Notes under the pieces: generated by a model | Databases searched by the model: none | What the model was told of the DNA's origin: nothing | What the model saw: the letters and a program-made list of their open reading frames with translations, nothing else | Assembly (NCBI GenBank): GCA_947498355.1 | Contig: CANMKA010000017.1 | Span: forward strand, 21,705-85,704 | DNA: 64,000 nucleotides | From: an uncultured Paraglaciecola sp. | GTDB taxonomy: Bacteria; Pseudomonadota; Gammaproteobacteria; Enterobacterales; Alteromonadaceae | Direction of reading: 5' to 3' | In this document: positions 43,256-52,727 of the stretch, piece by piece | How positions within the stretch are numbered: the first letter of the stretch is position 1 | Layout of the letters: each line of letters begins with the position of its first letter | Position numbers and translations under genes: made by a program

Positions 43256-44146
43256 ATGTTTTTATTTATAACAACGATTAGACACCCAAGTAACGCTAAA
43301 AATTTTGACACTATTCTAGCGCTACTTAATCACACAATAGATTCGGTAATGAATCAAAAAACCAGCTTTGACTTTAAGCTGGTTATTGTCTGTAACGAAA
43401 AGCCAGCTTTAGATGTTGATCCAGATAAAGTACATTTCCATGTTGTCGATTTTCCACCGCCAGGTAAAGAAAAAGCCAGCGAACAAACCTTGTACAACAT
43501 GCAGTTAGACAAGGGCACAAAGCTTGCCTCAGGCCTGATTTACGCCAAGCAGTTTAACCCTAAGAGCGTGTTTATAATTGATGCAGACGACTGGATAAGC
43601 AACAAGATTGTTGAGCATGTTATGTCTAATGACCAACAAAAATTCTGGTATGCAGATACAGGTTATTTACTTAATTACTCTGACAAAACCTACATTCGTA
43701 AGTACGGTCTGTGCCGCTATTGCGGAACAGCCTTTATATACGACTACAAATTGTTTATGGATATGCTCAAACTCTCCTCTGAAAACAATGTCAATTTCAC
43801 TCGAGAACAGATAATCGAAACAGTAGATGAATTTGAGCTGTTAAATATTTTAGGCAATCATAGGTATCAATTTGCTCACTTTGCCAAACAAGGCGTCACA
43901 TTTAGCCCGCTTCCATTCAAATCTATCTGTTGGATATTGAATACGGGGGAAAACCATTCAGGTAAGAATGGAGGTGACTCCGGCCTACCCGTTACCCAGT
44001 CATTACTGGAAAGCTTTGGTATTATTCAAGACTATTCACCTTCAACTCAGTCAGCAACGTTAAAAACGAGAATTCAAGAGTGGCATGCAAAGCTCGTATC
44101 TTACCTAGGCTGGATCCGCACAGACAAAGCCGCACATAAAGTATAA
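43256..44146 (+). CDS. Glycosyltransferase-like protein (GT-A)
   Basis: The protein has 296 residues. It opens FLFITTIRHPSNAKNFDTI, continues TIDSVMNQKTSFDFKLVIVCNEKP, and has a metal-binding-like SVFIIDADDWISNKI at about residue 110. A GLCRYCGTAFIYDYKLF stretch follows. This arrangement fits a family 2 or related GT-A transferase, but the C-terminal half is not familiar. A CRYC pair could bind metal or form a disulfide. It follows the WcaL-like gene after 15 bases in the same operon. Confidence 0.65.
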   Translation: MFLFITTIRHPSNAKNFDTILALLNHTIDSVMNQKTSFDFKLVIVCNEKPALDVDPDKVHFHVVDFPPPGKEKASEQTLYNMQLDKGTKLASGLIYAKQFNPKSVFIIDADDWISNKIVEHVMSNDQQKFWYADTGYLLNYSDKTYIRKYGLCRYCGTAFIYDYKLFMDMLKLSSENNVNFTREQIIETVDEFELLNILGNHRYQFAHFAKQGVTFSPLPFKSICWILNTGENHSGKNGGDSGLPVTQSLLESFGIIQDYSPSTQSATLKTRIQEWHAKLVSYLGWIRTDKAAHKV

Positions 44147-44164
44147 CTTTAAGGAAAAACGATT

Positions 44165-45085
44165 ATGCCTAAGGCTGGCTCAGATAAACCAAAGATTGCC
44201 GTACTATTTTGGTTTTATAAAGAATTCGAAATCTGTAAGGAGCGGCTTAACTTTTTTAAAAAGCTTAATCCAAACGCTGACATCCATTGTTTGTTTGGGG
44301 GAGAAGCGAAAGATATTGAACACGCTAAGTCTTGCTCAAACGACGTCTCAACCAGCTTTTATCACTTCAAAGAAAGCCAGTCAAAACATTGGAAGTGGGA
44401 GCACGGCGATGAAATGATTATTGACTGGTTTCGTGAAGAAGGTCACAAGCATAACTTTGATTCAGTATTCGTATTGCAATGGGACATGCTGCTGTTTGCC
44501 CCATTGCATGAGCTTTTAGGTAAAGTCAAAAAAGATCAAGCTATTCTATCTGGACATCGCCCCTTGGACGAAGTCAAAGATTTTTGGCCTTGGTATAACC
44601 CAGAAAAAAATACGATTTTGAATGACTATTTATCCAGTACGTTTAACTATACTGGACCTCTTTATGCTTGTTTGTTTATTGTGGCACTGTTACCTAGAAA
44701 ATTTTTGGCGTTTTATCAGCAGCATAGTTACCCGTTCGAACCTTTTCTGGAGTACAAGATCCCTAGTATCTTAATGGCCATGTCGATTCCAGTAATACAA
44801 GACGAACAATTCACGCCATTTTGGTATTCAGAACAACACAAATACTACCATTCATTGAAAAAACGTAACCTAGTAGCTGTGGGGCACGAAATTGACTTTG
44901 CAATTATTGCAAAAAATCTGAGTAAAAATAACGGCAGAAGGATCTTTCATCCCGTATTTTCATCAAATAAACATGTTTTTGACTACATTAAGAATGAAAA
45001 ATCATTTAAGCGTTCTTTATCTCTAATGAAAGGTGAGGTGCGTGCTTATATCATACATATAGTTAAGCGCATTAAGAGCAATTGA
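44165..45085 (+). CDS. Unrecognised protein of the glycosyltransferase operon
   Basis: The protein has 306 residues. No family was recognised. It begins KIAVLFWFYKEFEICKERL and has SVFVLQWDMLLFAPLHELLGKV around residue 100. The latter looks like a GT-A metal-binding loop with D-x-L spacing (inference). There is no signal peptide; one hydrophobic stretch, LYACLFIVALLPRKFLAFY, may contact the membrane. AAGGAAAAACG precedes the ATG. It is the last gene of the operon starting at 36.1 kb and is followed by a hairpin between convergent genes. A glycosyltransferase role is likely but unproven. Confidence 0.6.
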   Translation: MPKAGSDKPKIAVLFWFYKEFEICKERLNFFKKLNPNADIHCLFGGEAKDIEHAKSCSNDVSTSFYHFKESQSKHWKWEHGDEMIIDWFREEGHKHNFDSVFVLQWDMLLFAPLHELLGKVKKDQAILSGHRPLDEVKDFWPWYNPEKNTILNDYLSSTFNYTGPLYACLFIVALLPRKFLAFYQQHSYPFEPFLEYKIPSILMAMSIPVIQDEQFTPFWYSEQHKYYHSLKKRNLVAVGHEIDFAIIAKNLSKNNGRRIFHPVFSSNKHVFDYIKNEKSFKRSLSLMKGEVRAYIIHIVKRIKSN

Positions 45086-45110
45086 GTGAGCGTTAATTCA
45101 TCACAAATCT

Positions 45111-45139
45111 ATTAAGAGGGGAACTCACCCCTCAATGCT
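45111..45139. terminator. Bidirectional hairpin between convergent operons
   Basis: GAGGGG (45116-45121) pairs with CCCCTC (45128-45133) around AACTCA, flanked by ATTAAG and CTTAAT that extend the dyad loosely. T runs are weak on both sides. Confidence 0.5.
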
Positions 45140-45145
45140 TAATAT

Positions 45146-46621
45146 TCATCGGTTTACAGCCTGACGTAATCTGCTCCACCCAGAAACGATTAACTCACCG
45201 ATACGTCTCGCTTCTTGTCGCCTATTGAAATAGGTAACGTATGCTACATACGAAACTACACTGAGACCCACCAAATACGAGGAAAATGTTACGACAAGCA
45301 GGACAAAAGCGTTATCGATCCAAGCAAAGCTATTCAACAACAATTCAGATAATAAAATAGCACTGCCCAACGAAAGACTCGTTATAGAGATAAAAAAGCC
45401 TAAGTCTTTAATTAATTTTAATCCCCAAAAACCATAAACCGAAAGGCACACGACACAAAGCAACTCTATCGCCACCTTGCACATAGCAAATACGGTCACA
45501 GTCTCTTCTCGCACCGACCATAAAACGGCAACCGTTGCGCCTAAACTCACCAAGTCATAATAAAAAAGACTTTTAACTTTTGATTTAGCCATAATAACAG
45601 TTGAGGTTATGGTGCCTATCGCGGTGCTTACTGTCAGTAAAGAAATCACCCCAAACAATTCGTGATATTCAATCCAATTATCGCCTAACAAGAGGTCAAC
45701 GATAGGTAAACTAAATTGATAAAGGAAAACCGTTAATGGTAGGGCCAGTAAAGATAAAACCAAAAAAACTAACCTAACTTGATACATTAAACTTTGATTG
45801 TCGTGTTTGTTACGAGAAAAAGTAGCTAGGAGTGGCTCTAGCGCTGGCTGAATAAACTGCGACGCAGGCATGCTAGATATATATTTCATCACATGATAGC
45901 TACCAGTAGACCCTAGGCCTAAATAATAGCTCACCATAAAAGTATCAGCTTGCCCTCTAAAATATCCTAATAATCCTTTAGACAATACCCACTTTGAAAA
46001 CGCCCATTGCTCACTTAAGCTACGAAGAGAAAATCGGGGCTTATATTTCAACACTACGTATGAGGCGACTAGCTGCACAAAGTTTGAAACCAAGTGACCT
46101 ATAATCATTGCCCAGTAGTTTTGAAGATAAAGAGCTAGGGCGACCATACTGGCAATAGAAATGACTTTTTTCAAAATATCAATTTTGAAAATAGTCACAT
46201 AATTTTGCTCTCGTTTATGAATATGTAGTTCAGGATTCGCCAATGCGGCCAGAATTGTCATAGTCGACAGCACCCTGATCACGTTAGTCAAGCGCTGATC
46301 TTCATAAAAATCTGCAACAAACGGCGCAATAACAAACAGTACCATGACCAATAAGCATTTTAGGAGGATGTCTAGGGTCCACGCAGTATTTAGATCATCG
46401 TCACTAACTGAGTCTTTTTGAATAATGTACTGAACGCTGCCGGTACGCGACATCACTCCCAACAAAGTAATCACCAACAAAGAAACGGCAACCACTCCAA
46501 AATCTTCGGGGACGAGCAACCTCGCTAAAATAAGAGTACTAATTAGTCCAAGTAATCGCTCAGACACTCTTGAAACAACGAGAATAGACGATGCTTTTAA
46601 TACTTTATTCGCTTCGGTCAC
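45146..46621 (-). CDS. Oligosaccharide flippase (Wzx/MOP superfamily)
   Basis: The protein has 491 residues from a GTG preceded by AAGGAAG. About 12-14 membrane segments. The start VLKASSILVVSRVSERLLGLISTLILARLLVPEDFGVVAV is typical of polysaccharide flippases (Polysacc_synt_3 type). An LGSTGSYHVMKYISSMP loop in the middle is also family-like. It should translocate the lipid-linked repeat unit to the periplasmic face. No Wzy polymerase was recognised nearby other than the ligase-like gene at 34.6 kb. It is the last gene of the leftward operon GT4-sulfotransferase-flippase. Confidence 0.87.
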   Translation of the reverse strand: MTEANKVLKASSILVVSRVSERLLGLISTLILARLLVPEDFGVVAVSLLVITLLGVMSRTGSVQYIIQKDSVSDDDLNTAWTLDILLKCLLVMVLFVIAPFVADFYEDQRLTNVIRVLSTMTILAALANPELHIHKREQNYVTIFKIDILKKVISIASMVALALYLQNYWAMIIGHLVSNFVQLVASYVVLKYKPRFSLRSLSEQWAFSKWVLSKGLLGYFRGQADTFMVSYYLGLGSTGSYHVMKYISSMPASQFIQPALEPLLATFSRNKHDNQSLMYQVRLVFLVLSLLALPLTVFLYQFSLPIVDLLLGDNWIEYHELFGVISLLTVSTAIGTITSTVIMAKSKVKSLFYYDLVSLGATVAVLWSVREETVTVFAMCKVAIELLCVVCLSVYGFWGLKLIKDLGFFISITSLSLGSAILLSELLLNSFAWIDNAFVLLVVTFSSYLVGLSVVSYVAYVTYFNRRQEARRIGELIVSGWSRLRQAVNR

Positions 46622-46636
46622 TACATGACTTCCTTG

Positions 46637-47542
46637 TTAATAACCATCACCGTCAGCCTGCCGCTTTAAACGGTTAACAGCTTTTAGCCCTTTATTGAGT
46701 GTTCGATTAGTTATCCGCTCAATAATTCCACTCGTTCTACCCGAACTCATAGCTTGATAGCCATGCCTATCAAAATAAGCTTTGGCGACTTCGCTCCCCT
46801 CAATTAATTCGATATCGCGTTTGGTTAAAATATCTTTCCAAGCTTGGATACGACTCGTATCACCTTTGCCGCTTGATACTAGTTTATGCTGTTTCTGTGT
46901 ATACCCAGGTAAAATAAATTGCGCGTTACTATCGGCCTGATAATCACCAAGCACTCCCTTGAGTTCTTGTATGACTGGTTCTGGATCTTGAACAAAGCCC
47001 TCGAACTTAACATCAATCACTTTGGTGTTCTTAGGGCGCGCATGCCAATCTCTCTCAGCCCTTTCCCATTCCTGTATAAATGACAGGGCAGTATTAGGAC
47101 CCCATTTAACATGCTTGATCGAGGCAAATACCGCGCGGGGATCTCTAATCAAATGTAACTGGATAGAATCGGGGAAAAACTGATTAATATACCCTTGGTT
47201 AATCATGTTTTCTGGAGTGTGATCTAACGTAACATTATCTCGCACACGCTGACGAGAAACATTATTAAAGCAAGCGATAAGCTCTTCATAAAAAGCAACA
47301 AAATTACTAATATTGAGCACCTCTGGGAGCTCTGGGGAAATATTCCACACTTGATACTTAAAGTTTCTTGAGAGAATTGCCGAAAGCTGTTGCTTATTAA
47401 TCTCTCCTGCACTTTCAATAGCCCGGTATAAATGAAACAAAAAATGGCTTTCTGGCGATGAATATAAACCTAGCTCGTTTACCAAAACCTTACCTAGAAA
47501 AGTGGTTCCAGAACGAGGGAACGCAGCAACAAACAAATTCAT
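46637..47542 (-). CDS. Sulfotransferase (PAPS-dependent)
   Basis: The protein has 301 residues. The 5'-phosphosulfate loop is AAFPRSGTTFLGKVLV (residues 6-21), and the 3'-phosphate-binding region is LHLIRDPRAVFASIKH. A C-terminal block ISPEL... KDILTKRDIELIEG with a terminal FDRHGYQ is as in the sulfotransferase_1/3 families. It is cytoplasmic and transfers sulfate from PAPS to a sugar hydroxyl or other acceptor. Its position between a glycosyltransferase and a flippase gene suggests sulfation of the repeat unit before export, consistent with marine sulfated polysaccharides (inference). Confidence 0.85.
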   Translation of the reverse strand: MNLFVAAFPRSGTTFLGKVLVNELGLYSSPESHFLFHLYRAIESAGEINKQQLSAILSRNFKYQVWNISPELPEVLNISNFVAFYEELIACFNNVSRQRVRDNVTLDHTPENMINQGYINQFFPDSIQLHLIRDPRAVFASIKHVKWGPNTALSFIQEWERAERDWHARPKNTKVIDVKFEGFVQDPEPVIQELKGVLGDYQADSNAQFILPGYTQKQHKLVSSGKGDTSRIQAWKDILTKRDIELIEGSEVAKAYFDRHGYQAMSSGRTSGIIERITNRTLNKGLKAVNRLKRQADGDGY

Positions 47543-47566
47543 TAAAATTAAACCCGCAAATTATTA

Positions 47567-48724
47567 CTAAAATCGACTACGTTCGAACAATGCCTTAGCT
47601 TGGGAGCTTAAGGCTGTCCAATCAAGGTTTGCAACCACATGTTCTCTCGCAGCGATCCCCATTGACTGCAAAGTGTCATCATCATCGAGCATGGCACACA
47701 CTTTAGCAGAAATCGTTGAAACCGAGGTTGCATCAATTACATAGCCTGTTTGACCATCCAACATAGTTTCTTTTGTGCCCCCTGAGTCTCCAGCTATTAC
47801 CGCTTTACCACAACTTTGAGCCTCAACAAGGACCATACCAAATCCCTCAATATCTTGACCTATGGTGCGATTGGGTAAAATAAACACGTCACACTGTTGA
47901 TAGCACTGAATCATCTGCTCGTCTGAGATTTCAGACATAAACATCACATGTTCAGTCAAATTTAGATCTGCAACGAGTGAAAGCAGTTCTTGTTTTTGCT
48001 CTCCACCCCCAACAATTGCATAAAGAAAGTCTGGATATTTTTCGACAATTTTAGGTACAGCCTTAATCATCATATCTTGGCCTTTGCGTGCTTGAAGGCG
48101 ACCCACTGTTAAGGCCACTCGCCTCTTACTCCACCCTAAAGCGTCTTTGGTTTGTTGATTAACAGGTGCGGGGAAGAATATATTTTTATCAACACCAGGA
48201 TGCATCACCCTAGCTTTAGCTTTTGCTGAATCACCAAACTCAGCCACTATATTGGCGCTATTTTGACTGTTACACACAATCATTTTCGCCCGTTTAATGA
48301 CCTGGCCGCAAATAAAATATTGTTCTCTACTGCTTTTTGCCGTTTCTAAATCTTCACCATGAACATAACAAACATAAGGGATCCCAGTAAATATATTCAA
48401 CAACCAAGCAATGACCCCTTCGGGTAAGACTCTGCCACAGTGTAATTCAGTTATGTTTTTTTGCTGGATAAAACGCCTGACCATTCGCGCTGAGCGCCAG
48501 TAAAATCTTAAGCCTTGCAAACTTGCGAAGCCCCATTCACTAGACGATAAATTGACACGAGTAATATTTAGCTTAGCATTTTCATCGAACTGTTTAGCGG
48601 AATCGTCGTGCCCAGCCATTACTTGGTATCTATCTTCAGAGAGCCTAGAATAAAGCTCCCAAAACCATCTCCCACTTCCACCAGGCTTTGGAGGAAAATT
48701 TTCCGTAATCAATAATGTAGTCAA
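47567..48724 (-). CDS. Glycosyltransferase family 4 (PimB-like)
   Basis: The protein has 385 residues from TTG 48724, chosen because the fold begins TTLLITENFPPKPGGSGRW immediately after; TTG 48772 would add 16 uncharacteristic residues. GT-B features are ITELHCGRVLPEGVIAWLL, YVCYVHGEDLETA, ALTVGRLQARKGQDMMIKAV, and IGQDIEGFGMVLVEAQSCGKAVIAGDSGGTKETM. It resembles phosphatidylinositol mannosyltransferase-type enzymes in motif layout only. First gene of the leftward three-gene operon; a divergent glycosyltransferase gene starts about 200 bases away. Confidence 0.85.
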   Translation of the reverse strand: MTTLLITENFPPKPGGSGRWFWELYSRLSEDRYQVMAGHDDSAKQFDENAKLNITRVNLSSSEWGFASLQGLRFYWRSARMVRRFIQQKNITELHCGRVLPEGVIAWLLNIFTGIPYVCYVHGEDLETAKSSREQYFICGQVIKRAKMIVCNSQNSANIVAEFGDSAKAKARVMHPGVDKNIFFPAPVNQQTKDALGWSKRRVALTVGRLQARKGQDMMIKAVPKIVEKYPDFLYAIVGGGEQKQELLSLVADLNLTEHVMFMSEISDEQMIQCYQQCDVFILPNRTIGQDIEGFGMVLVEAQSCGKAVIAGDSGGTKETMLDGQTGYVIDATSVSTISAKVCAMLDDDDTLQSMGIAAREHVVANLDWTALSSQAKALFERSRF

Positions 48725-48926
48725 AGTATTCTCAACATCACGTTGTTTTAAAACAATTATTAAACTGGGCAAAGTCTACACTATACCAGCAATAAAACCG
48801 ATCTAGTTATGGATGAAACTTAATTGGTATTAATTATGAAAATTTTATTTCGGGAGGCATTTCAGATATGCTCCTCGTTACTTTTTACATCAATTGGTTA
48901 GCTGCCGCGAAGGCTTAAACCCATCT

Positions 48927-50153
48927 ATGCGCATACTTATTCTTGCCCAACGAGTGCCTTATCCTCCAAATAAAGGTGAAAAACTTAGAACTTTTCATCA
49001 ATTAGAGTTCTTACAAAAAAATGGGGCACAAATCAGCGTACTCGCCCCCCATGTATCTGACGACGAAAAACTTTATTTCGCCACGTTAAAACAGGATTAT
49101 TGCGAGTATGTTGCTACTAAAAAATTATCCTCCAAAGCCATTTCTCTGCCCTTAGGACTACTCAAAAATCAACCGCTGAGTGTCGCAAATTTTTACAGCA
49201 AAGCACTGCAATCTGATTTTGACCAGCTTATCTCATCAAAGCACTTTGATACCATTATGTGCTCAGCCTCAAGTATGGCCGAATATATATTCAAATCTGC
49301 TACGCTAAAATCTATGCCCAAACAACCTAAGTTAATTATGGATTTCATGGATGTAGATTCAGATAAGTGGGCTCAGTATGCTCAAAATAGCAATCTAATC
49401 ATGAAGCAGGTGTACCAAAGGGAACAAAGACTGTTAAGTCAATATGAGGGCCATATCGCCAAGGCGTTTGACGCCTGCTTTTTTATCACTCAGGCCGAAG
49501 TTAACTTATATAAGACTAGCCACCCGAACGACACTAATATATATGCAATCGAAAACGGGATAGACAGCAAGTTGTTCTTTCCTCCTAGTCAACCTAGAGA
49601 AGTGGCCGACCCATCATTTCTATTTGCAGGTGTTATGGATTACCCCCCCAATATCGATGCAGTAGCTTGGTTTATAGACAAGGTTTGGGACCAAATTCTT
49701 GCTCGTTGGCCACACGCTAAGTTTGTTATTGCAGGGATGAATCCAACTGAAAAAATTCGCCAATATGAGCAAAAAACAGGTATTCAAGTCACAGGATTTG
49801 TAGAGGATATTAAGCCTTATTTTGATCAGGCCAATATTTTTGTCGCCCCTTTTCGTATTGCAAGAGGGGTTCAAAATAAGGTTTTGCAAGCCTTTGCCTG
49901 TGAACTACCCGTGATAGCTACTCCAATGGGAGCTGAGGGCATTAGATGCCAAGATGGCGAAGACATACTGACAGCGAACACCCCCCATGACTTTATTCAA
50001 CACGTTGAACGTTTAATAGAAGATCCATCCTTTTATGGATCCATCGGACGAAATGCGTTGAACACAATTAAAACTCATTACAGCTGGGATAGCATACTTC
50101 AGCCTCTACTTAAACTCACTCAAGGAAAGTCGGTACATGAAGAGCGCAGTTAA
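48927..50153 (+). CDS. PEP-CTERM/XrtA system sugar transferase, stp1 family
   Basis: The protein has 408 residues from ATG 48927; an upstream TTG at 48894 is open but adds non-family residues. It begins RILILAQRVPYPPNKGEKLRTFH, diagnostic for the exosortase A-associated transferase TIGR03087. It continues KLIMDFMDVDSDKWAQYA, FLFAGVMDYPPNIDAVAWF, and FVAPFRIARGVQNKVLQAFACELPVIATPMGAEGI. A GT4-type GT-B fold acting in the cytoplasm on the exopolysaccharide repeat. The following acetyltransferase gene overlaps its end by 17 bases. Confidence 0.88.
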   Translation: MRILILAQRVPYPPNKGEKLRTFHQLEFLQKNGAQISVLAPHVSDDEKLYFATLKQDYCEYVATKKLSSKAISLPLGLLKNQPLSVANFYSKALQSDFDQLISSKHFDTIMCSASSMAEYIFKSATLKSMPKQPKLIMDFMDVDSDKWAQYAQNSNLIMKQVYQREQRLLSQYEGHIAKAFDACFFITQAEVNLYKTSHPNDTNIYAIENGIDSKLFFPPSQPREVADPSFLFAGVMDYPPNIDAVAWFIDKVWDQILARWPHAKFVIAGMNPTEKIRQYEQKTGIQVTGFVEDIKPYFDQANIFVAPFRIARGVQNKVLQAFACELPVIATPMGAEGIRCQDGEDILTANTPHDFIQHVERLIEDPSFYGSIGRNALNTIKTHYSWDSILQPLLKLTQGKSVHEERS

Positions 50154-50727
50154 AGCGATTTTACAGTTTGCCTTTACCCTATTAAACATTCCGCATTTTG
50201 TGATTTATTTTAGCTTGGCGCTGTTTGTTGACAAAGACAGCCTAATTCGTTCATTTTCACAGTGGCTCAGTTTATTTCCGGGGAAGCTAGGCGTCTATTT
50301 GAGGGCTGCGTTTTACCATGTAACCTTGTCCCATTGTGACAAGGACGTTGTAGTTGGCTTTAGCACCTTGTTCTCTCAGCAAGATACCCGTGTGTATGAA
50401 GGGGTTTATATTGGCCCTCAATCTAATATAGGTAAATGCCGAATAGAAAAAAACTGCTTGCTAGGGAGCGGAGTACATATCATGAGTGGCAAGGGCCAGC
50501 ATAACTTTACCGATATAGATACCCCAGTTAAAGAACAAGGAGGCGTGTTTACTCAAGTATCCATAGGTGAGGATAGCTGGGTGGGCAATGGCGCACTGAT
50601 CATGGCTAATATAGGTAAAAAATGCGTGGTAGCAGCAGGTTCAGTTGTGACCCAAGACGTGCCCGACTATGCCATAGTAGCGGGCAATCCGGCTAAAATT
50701 GTCAAAAGCAGAGTACAAACCAATTAA
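50137..50727 (+). CDS. Hexapeptide-repeat acyltransferase (WcaF-like)
   Basis: The protein has 196 residues. A hydrophobic N-terminal helix (about 8-30) may attach it to the membrane. Left-handed beta-helix repeats run from about residue 80: VYEGVYIGPQSNIGKCRIEKN, then SIGEDSWVGNGALIMANIGKKCVVAAGSVV and PDYAIVAGNPAKIVKS. The terminal GNPAKIVK is typical of acetyl-CoA-dependent sugar O-acetyltransferases. It should acetylate a sugar or repeat unit. It overlaps the preceding stp1 gene by 17 bases and the following beta-helix gene by 29. Confidence 0.85.
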   Translation: MKSAVKAILQFAFTLLNIPHFVIYFSLALFVDKDSLIRSFSQWLSLFPGKLGVYLRAAFYHVTLSHCDKDVVVGFSTLFSQQDTRVYEGVYIGPQSNIGKCRIEKNCLLGSGVHIMSGKGQHNFTDIDTPVKEQGGVFTQVSIGEDSWVGNGALIMANIGKKCVVAAGSVVTQDVPDYAIVAGNPAKIVKSRVQTN

Positions 50728-51787
50728 CATTAAACTATTCAGTATATTTGTGTGCCTAGTGGTTGGTAACCCGAGCTTAGCGCATATGCTCCCCAAACGT
50801 TTGTCTATTGAAGTCAGTGACGTGCCCGAACTTCATCAAGCCCTAAATAAAGCCAACGCCAACCACCATACAGACATAATTTTACATGAGGGCACCTACC
50901 AACTCGATAACACTCTAGATGTGGCAGGCTCACACATTACCCTTCGCTCCCAATCAGGCAACCCAAAAACTGTCGTATTGCTTGGAAAAGGCATGCAGCC
51001 AACTAAAGGAGTCAATAACATAATTCGGGTGTCTGGTAGCCATTTTATTCTTGATGGAATAACCCTAGCTGAGAGTGGTAATCACCTTGTGCAAATAGCA
51101 GGCGAGCAAAATGCCGATTATCCAACACTGCGAAACTGTATTTTAAAAGATGCATATGAACAATTGGTTAAGGTCAGTTACAACCAAAATACAGGGATTG
51201 CCAGTGATTTTGGTCGAATCGAGAATTGTCATTTTAGCTACTCGGCGGGTATCGGCCCTCAATACTATATTGGTGGCATTGACGTACACGGCGGCCAAGA
51301 TTGGATAGTTACAGATAATACCTTTTTCGGTATCGCCAGCCCAGGCAAGAAAGTTGCTGAGCACGCCATTCACTTTTGGACTGAGACAAAAAATATTACG
51401 ATTGAGAACAACACTATTGTTAACTGTGATCGTGGTATTGGTTTTGGTATGCCTAATCGACCAAATTTCGGTGGCACGATTAATCAGAACCTAATATTAC
51501 ATGGTGACCGAGACCATCCAAATGCAGACACGGGCATAGCTCTAGAAGAGAGCCGAGGGACCCAAGTCACCAATAACCGCATTTACTTTAAACACGATTA
51601 CCCTAATGCTATTGAATACCGATTCAAACAAACGAAAAACGTTTTTATCGCGAATAATTGGGTAAATAAAGGGATTGTTAGCCGCAATGGAGGACAAGCC
51701 GAGCTTAGAGACAATAGAGCAATAACCCATCTTAAAGATTTGTTATCGGCAGACGAATATCAGCGTTGGGCCAAATATTTAAACTAA
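50699..51787 (+). CDS. Secreted right-handed beta-helix protein (pectate-lyase-like fold)
   Basis: The protein has 362 residues, TTG start within the end of the previous gene. A signal peptide covers about residues 10-29 (KLFSIFVCLVVGNPSLA). After it comes a parallel beta-helix: DIILHEGTYQLDNTL, HITLRSQSGNPKTVVLLG, HFILDGITLAESGNHLVQI, ITIENNTIVNCDRGIGFG, TQVTNNRIYF. These are chondroitinase-B/pectate-lyase-like coils. Periplasmic polysaccharide lyases or epimerases of exopolysaccharide operons share this fold. Catalytic residues cannot be assigned by eye. It may shorten or epimerise the exported polymer. Confidence 0.7.
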   Translation: MSKAEYKPINIKLFSIFVCLVVGNPSLAHMLPKRLSIEVSDVPELHQALNKANANHHTDIILHEGTYQLDNTLDVAGSHITLRSQSGNPKTVVLLGKGMQPTKGVNNIIRVSGSHFILDGITLAESGNHLVQIAGEQNADYPTLRNCILKDAYEQLVKVSYNQNTGIASDFGRIENCHFSYSAGIGPQYYIGGIDVHGGQDWIVTDNTFFGIASPGKKVAEHAIHFWTETKNITIENNTIVNCDRGIGFGMPNRPNFGGTINQNLILHGDRDHPNADTGIALEESRGTQVTNNRIYFKHDYPNAIEYRFKQTKNVFIANNWVNKGIVSRNGGQAELRDNRAITHLKDLLSADEYQRWAKYLN

Positions 51788-51824
51788 CCCCTCAGCAGCC
51801 TTGCCCTGGGTGTGAATACTCAAA

Positions 51825-52727
51825 CTAAAGGATGGTTTTGGATACAGCGATAAGGTCGTATTGCTGAGTAGGAAATTGTTCGAAAAATTCTCGCTGACGA
51901 TCAACAACTTGATTATTCAACAAAGGCACGTACCAATCAAAGCTGCGTATGCTGTCCAAGCAATTTAGTAAATCCTCTGGAGTAGATTGCGTTTTAGCGA
52001 GCACTTGCGGATGTATTTCTAATAAAACAATTACTGCTTTAGAGCTTGTAATTAAGTCCTTAGCCCCTTCAATCGCCTGAATTTCTTGACCTTCAACGTC
52101 CACTTTCAACACTACAACAGGGTGAGTTTGATAACCCTTTATAGACAGCCATGAATCAAGGCTAACAACCTGAGTATCTCCGGCAATATTTGGATTGATA
52201 GCGCCTTCATGATCTACTGTACGCTTAGCATCAGAAGAAAAACCAACCAAACCATCGAAATTAGACACAGCCGAGTTATAGCAAAAAGCGTGATGCGGCA
52301 AGGCCGCAAGGTTTTTGGTTAAAATAGCGAAGGACTTAGGGTTGGGTTCAAACGCAAAAATCTGTTTAATATTAGGGCAATATTGATTAGCTAATGCGCT
52401 GACAGTACCTATATCAGCGCCTAAATCAAAAAATGAGACATCCTGCTCAGTATGCTTGATCTTATCAAAGAAAGGGACGAACTCGTCTAAATAATAATTT
52501 TGCGGCCCTTTTTCTAACCAAAAACACCACTCATCGAGAGGCACATAAAAGGGCGATCTATTTAGCTCATGAGCTATGAGTGCATCTGTATATTTAGCAC
52601 ATAACCAGAGATAGAGCCTATGTTTACCCGGCCAGTCGTATTTTTGAAGACTAGCTAGGCAGGCGTTAGCTATTCGATTAAACCGATGAAAATTGACATC
52701 AGAATTGACAGATCTATTCATAGCCAA
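51825..52727 (-). CDS. FkbM-family methyltransferase
   Basis: The protein has 300 residues. A Rossmann SAM-binding site is at VSFFDLGADIGTVSALANQYCP (about residues 97-118), followed by IFAFEPNPKSFAILTKNLA, and the FkbM signature VVVLKVDVEGQEIQAIEGA. These enzymes O-methylate sugars or other small acceptors. Its start overlaps the last 14 bases of the exosortase gene, so the two are co-translated. It would add methyl groups to the polysaccharide or protein glycan (inference). Confidence 0.87.
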   Translation of the reverse strand: MAMNRSVNSDVNFHRFNRIANACLASLQKYDWPGKHRLYLWLCAKYTDALIAHELNRSPFYVPLDEWCFWLEKGPQNYYLDEFVPFFDKIKHTEQDVSFFDLGADIGTVSALANQYCPNIKQIFAFEPNPKSFAILTKNLAALPHHAFCYNSAVSNFDGLVGFSSDAKRTVDHEGAINPNIAGDTQVVSLDSWLSIKGYQTHPVVVLKVDVEGQEIQAIEGAKDLITSSKAVIVLLEIHPQVLAKTQSTPEDLLNCLDSIRSFDWYVPLLNNQVVDRQREFFEQFPTQQYDLIAVSKTIL

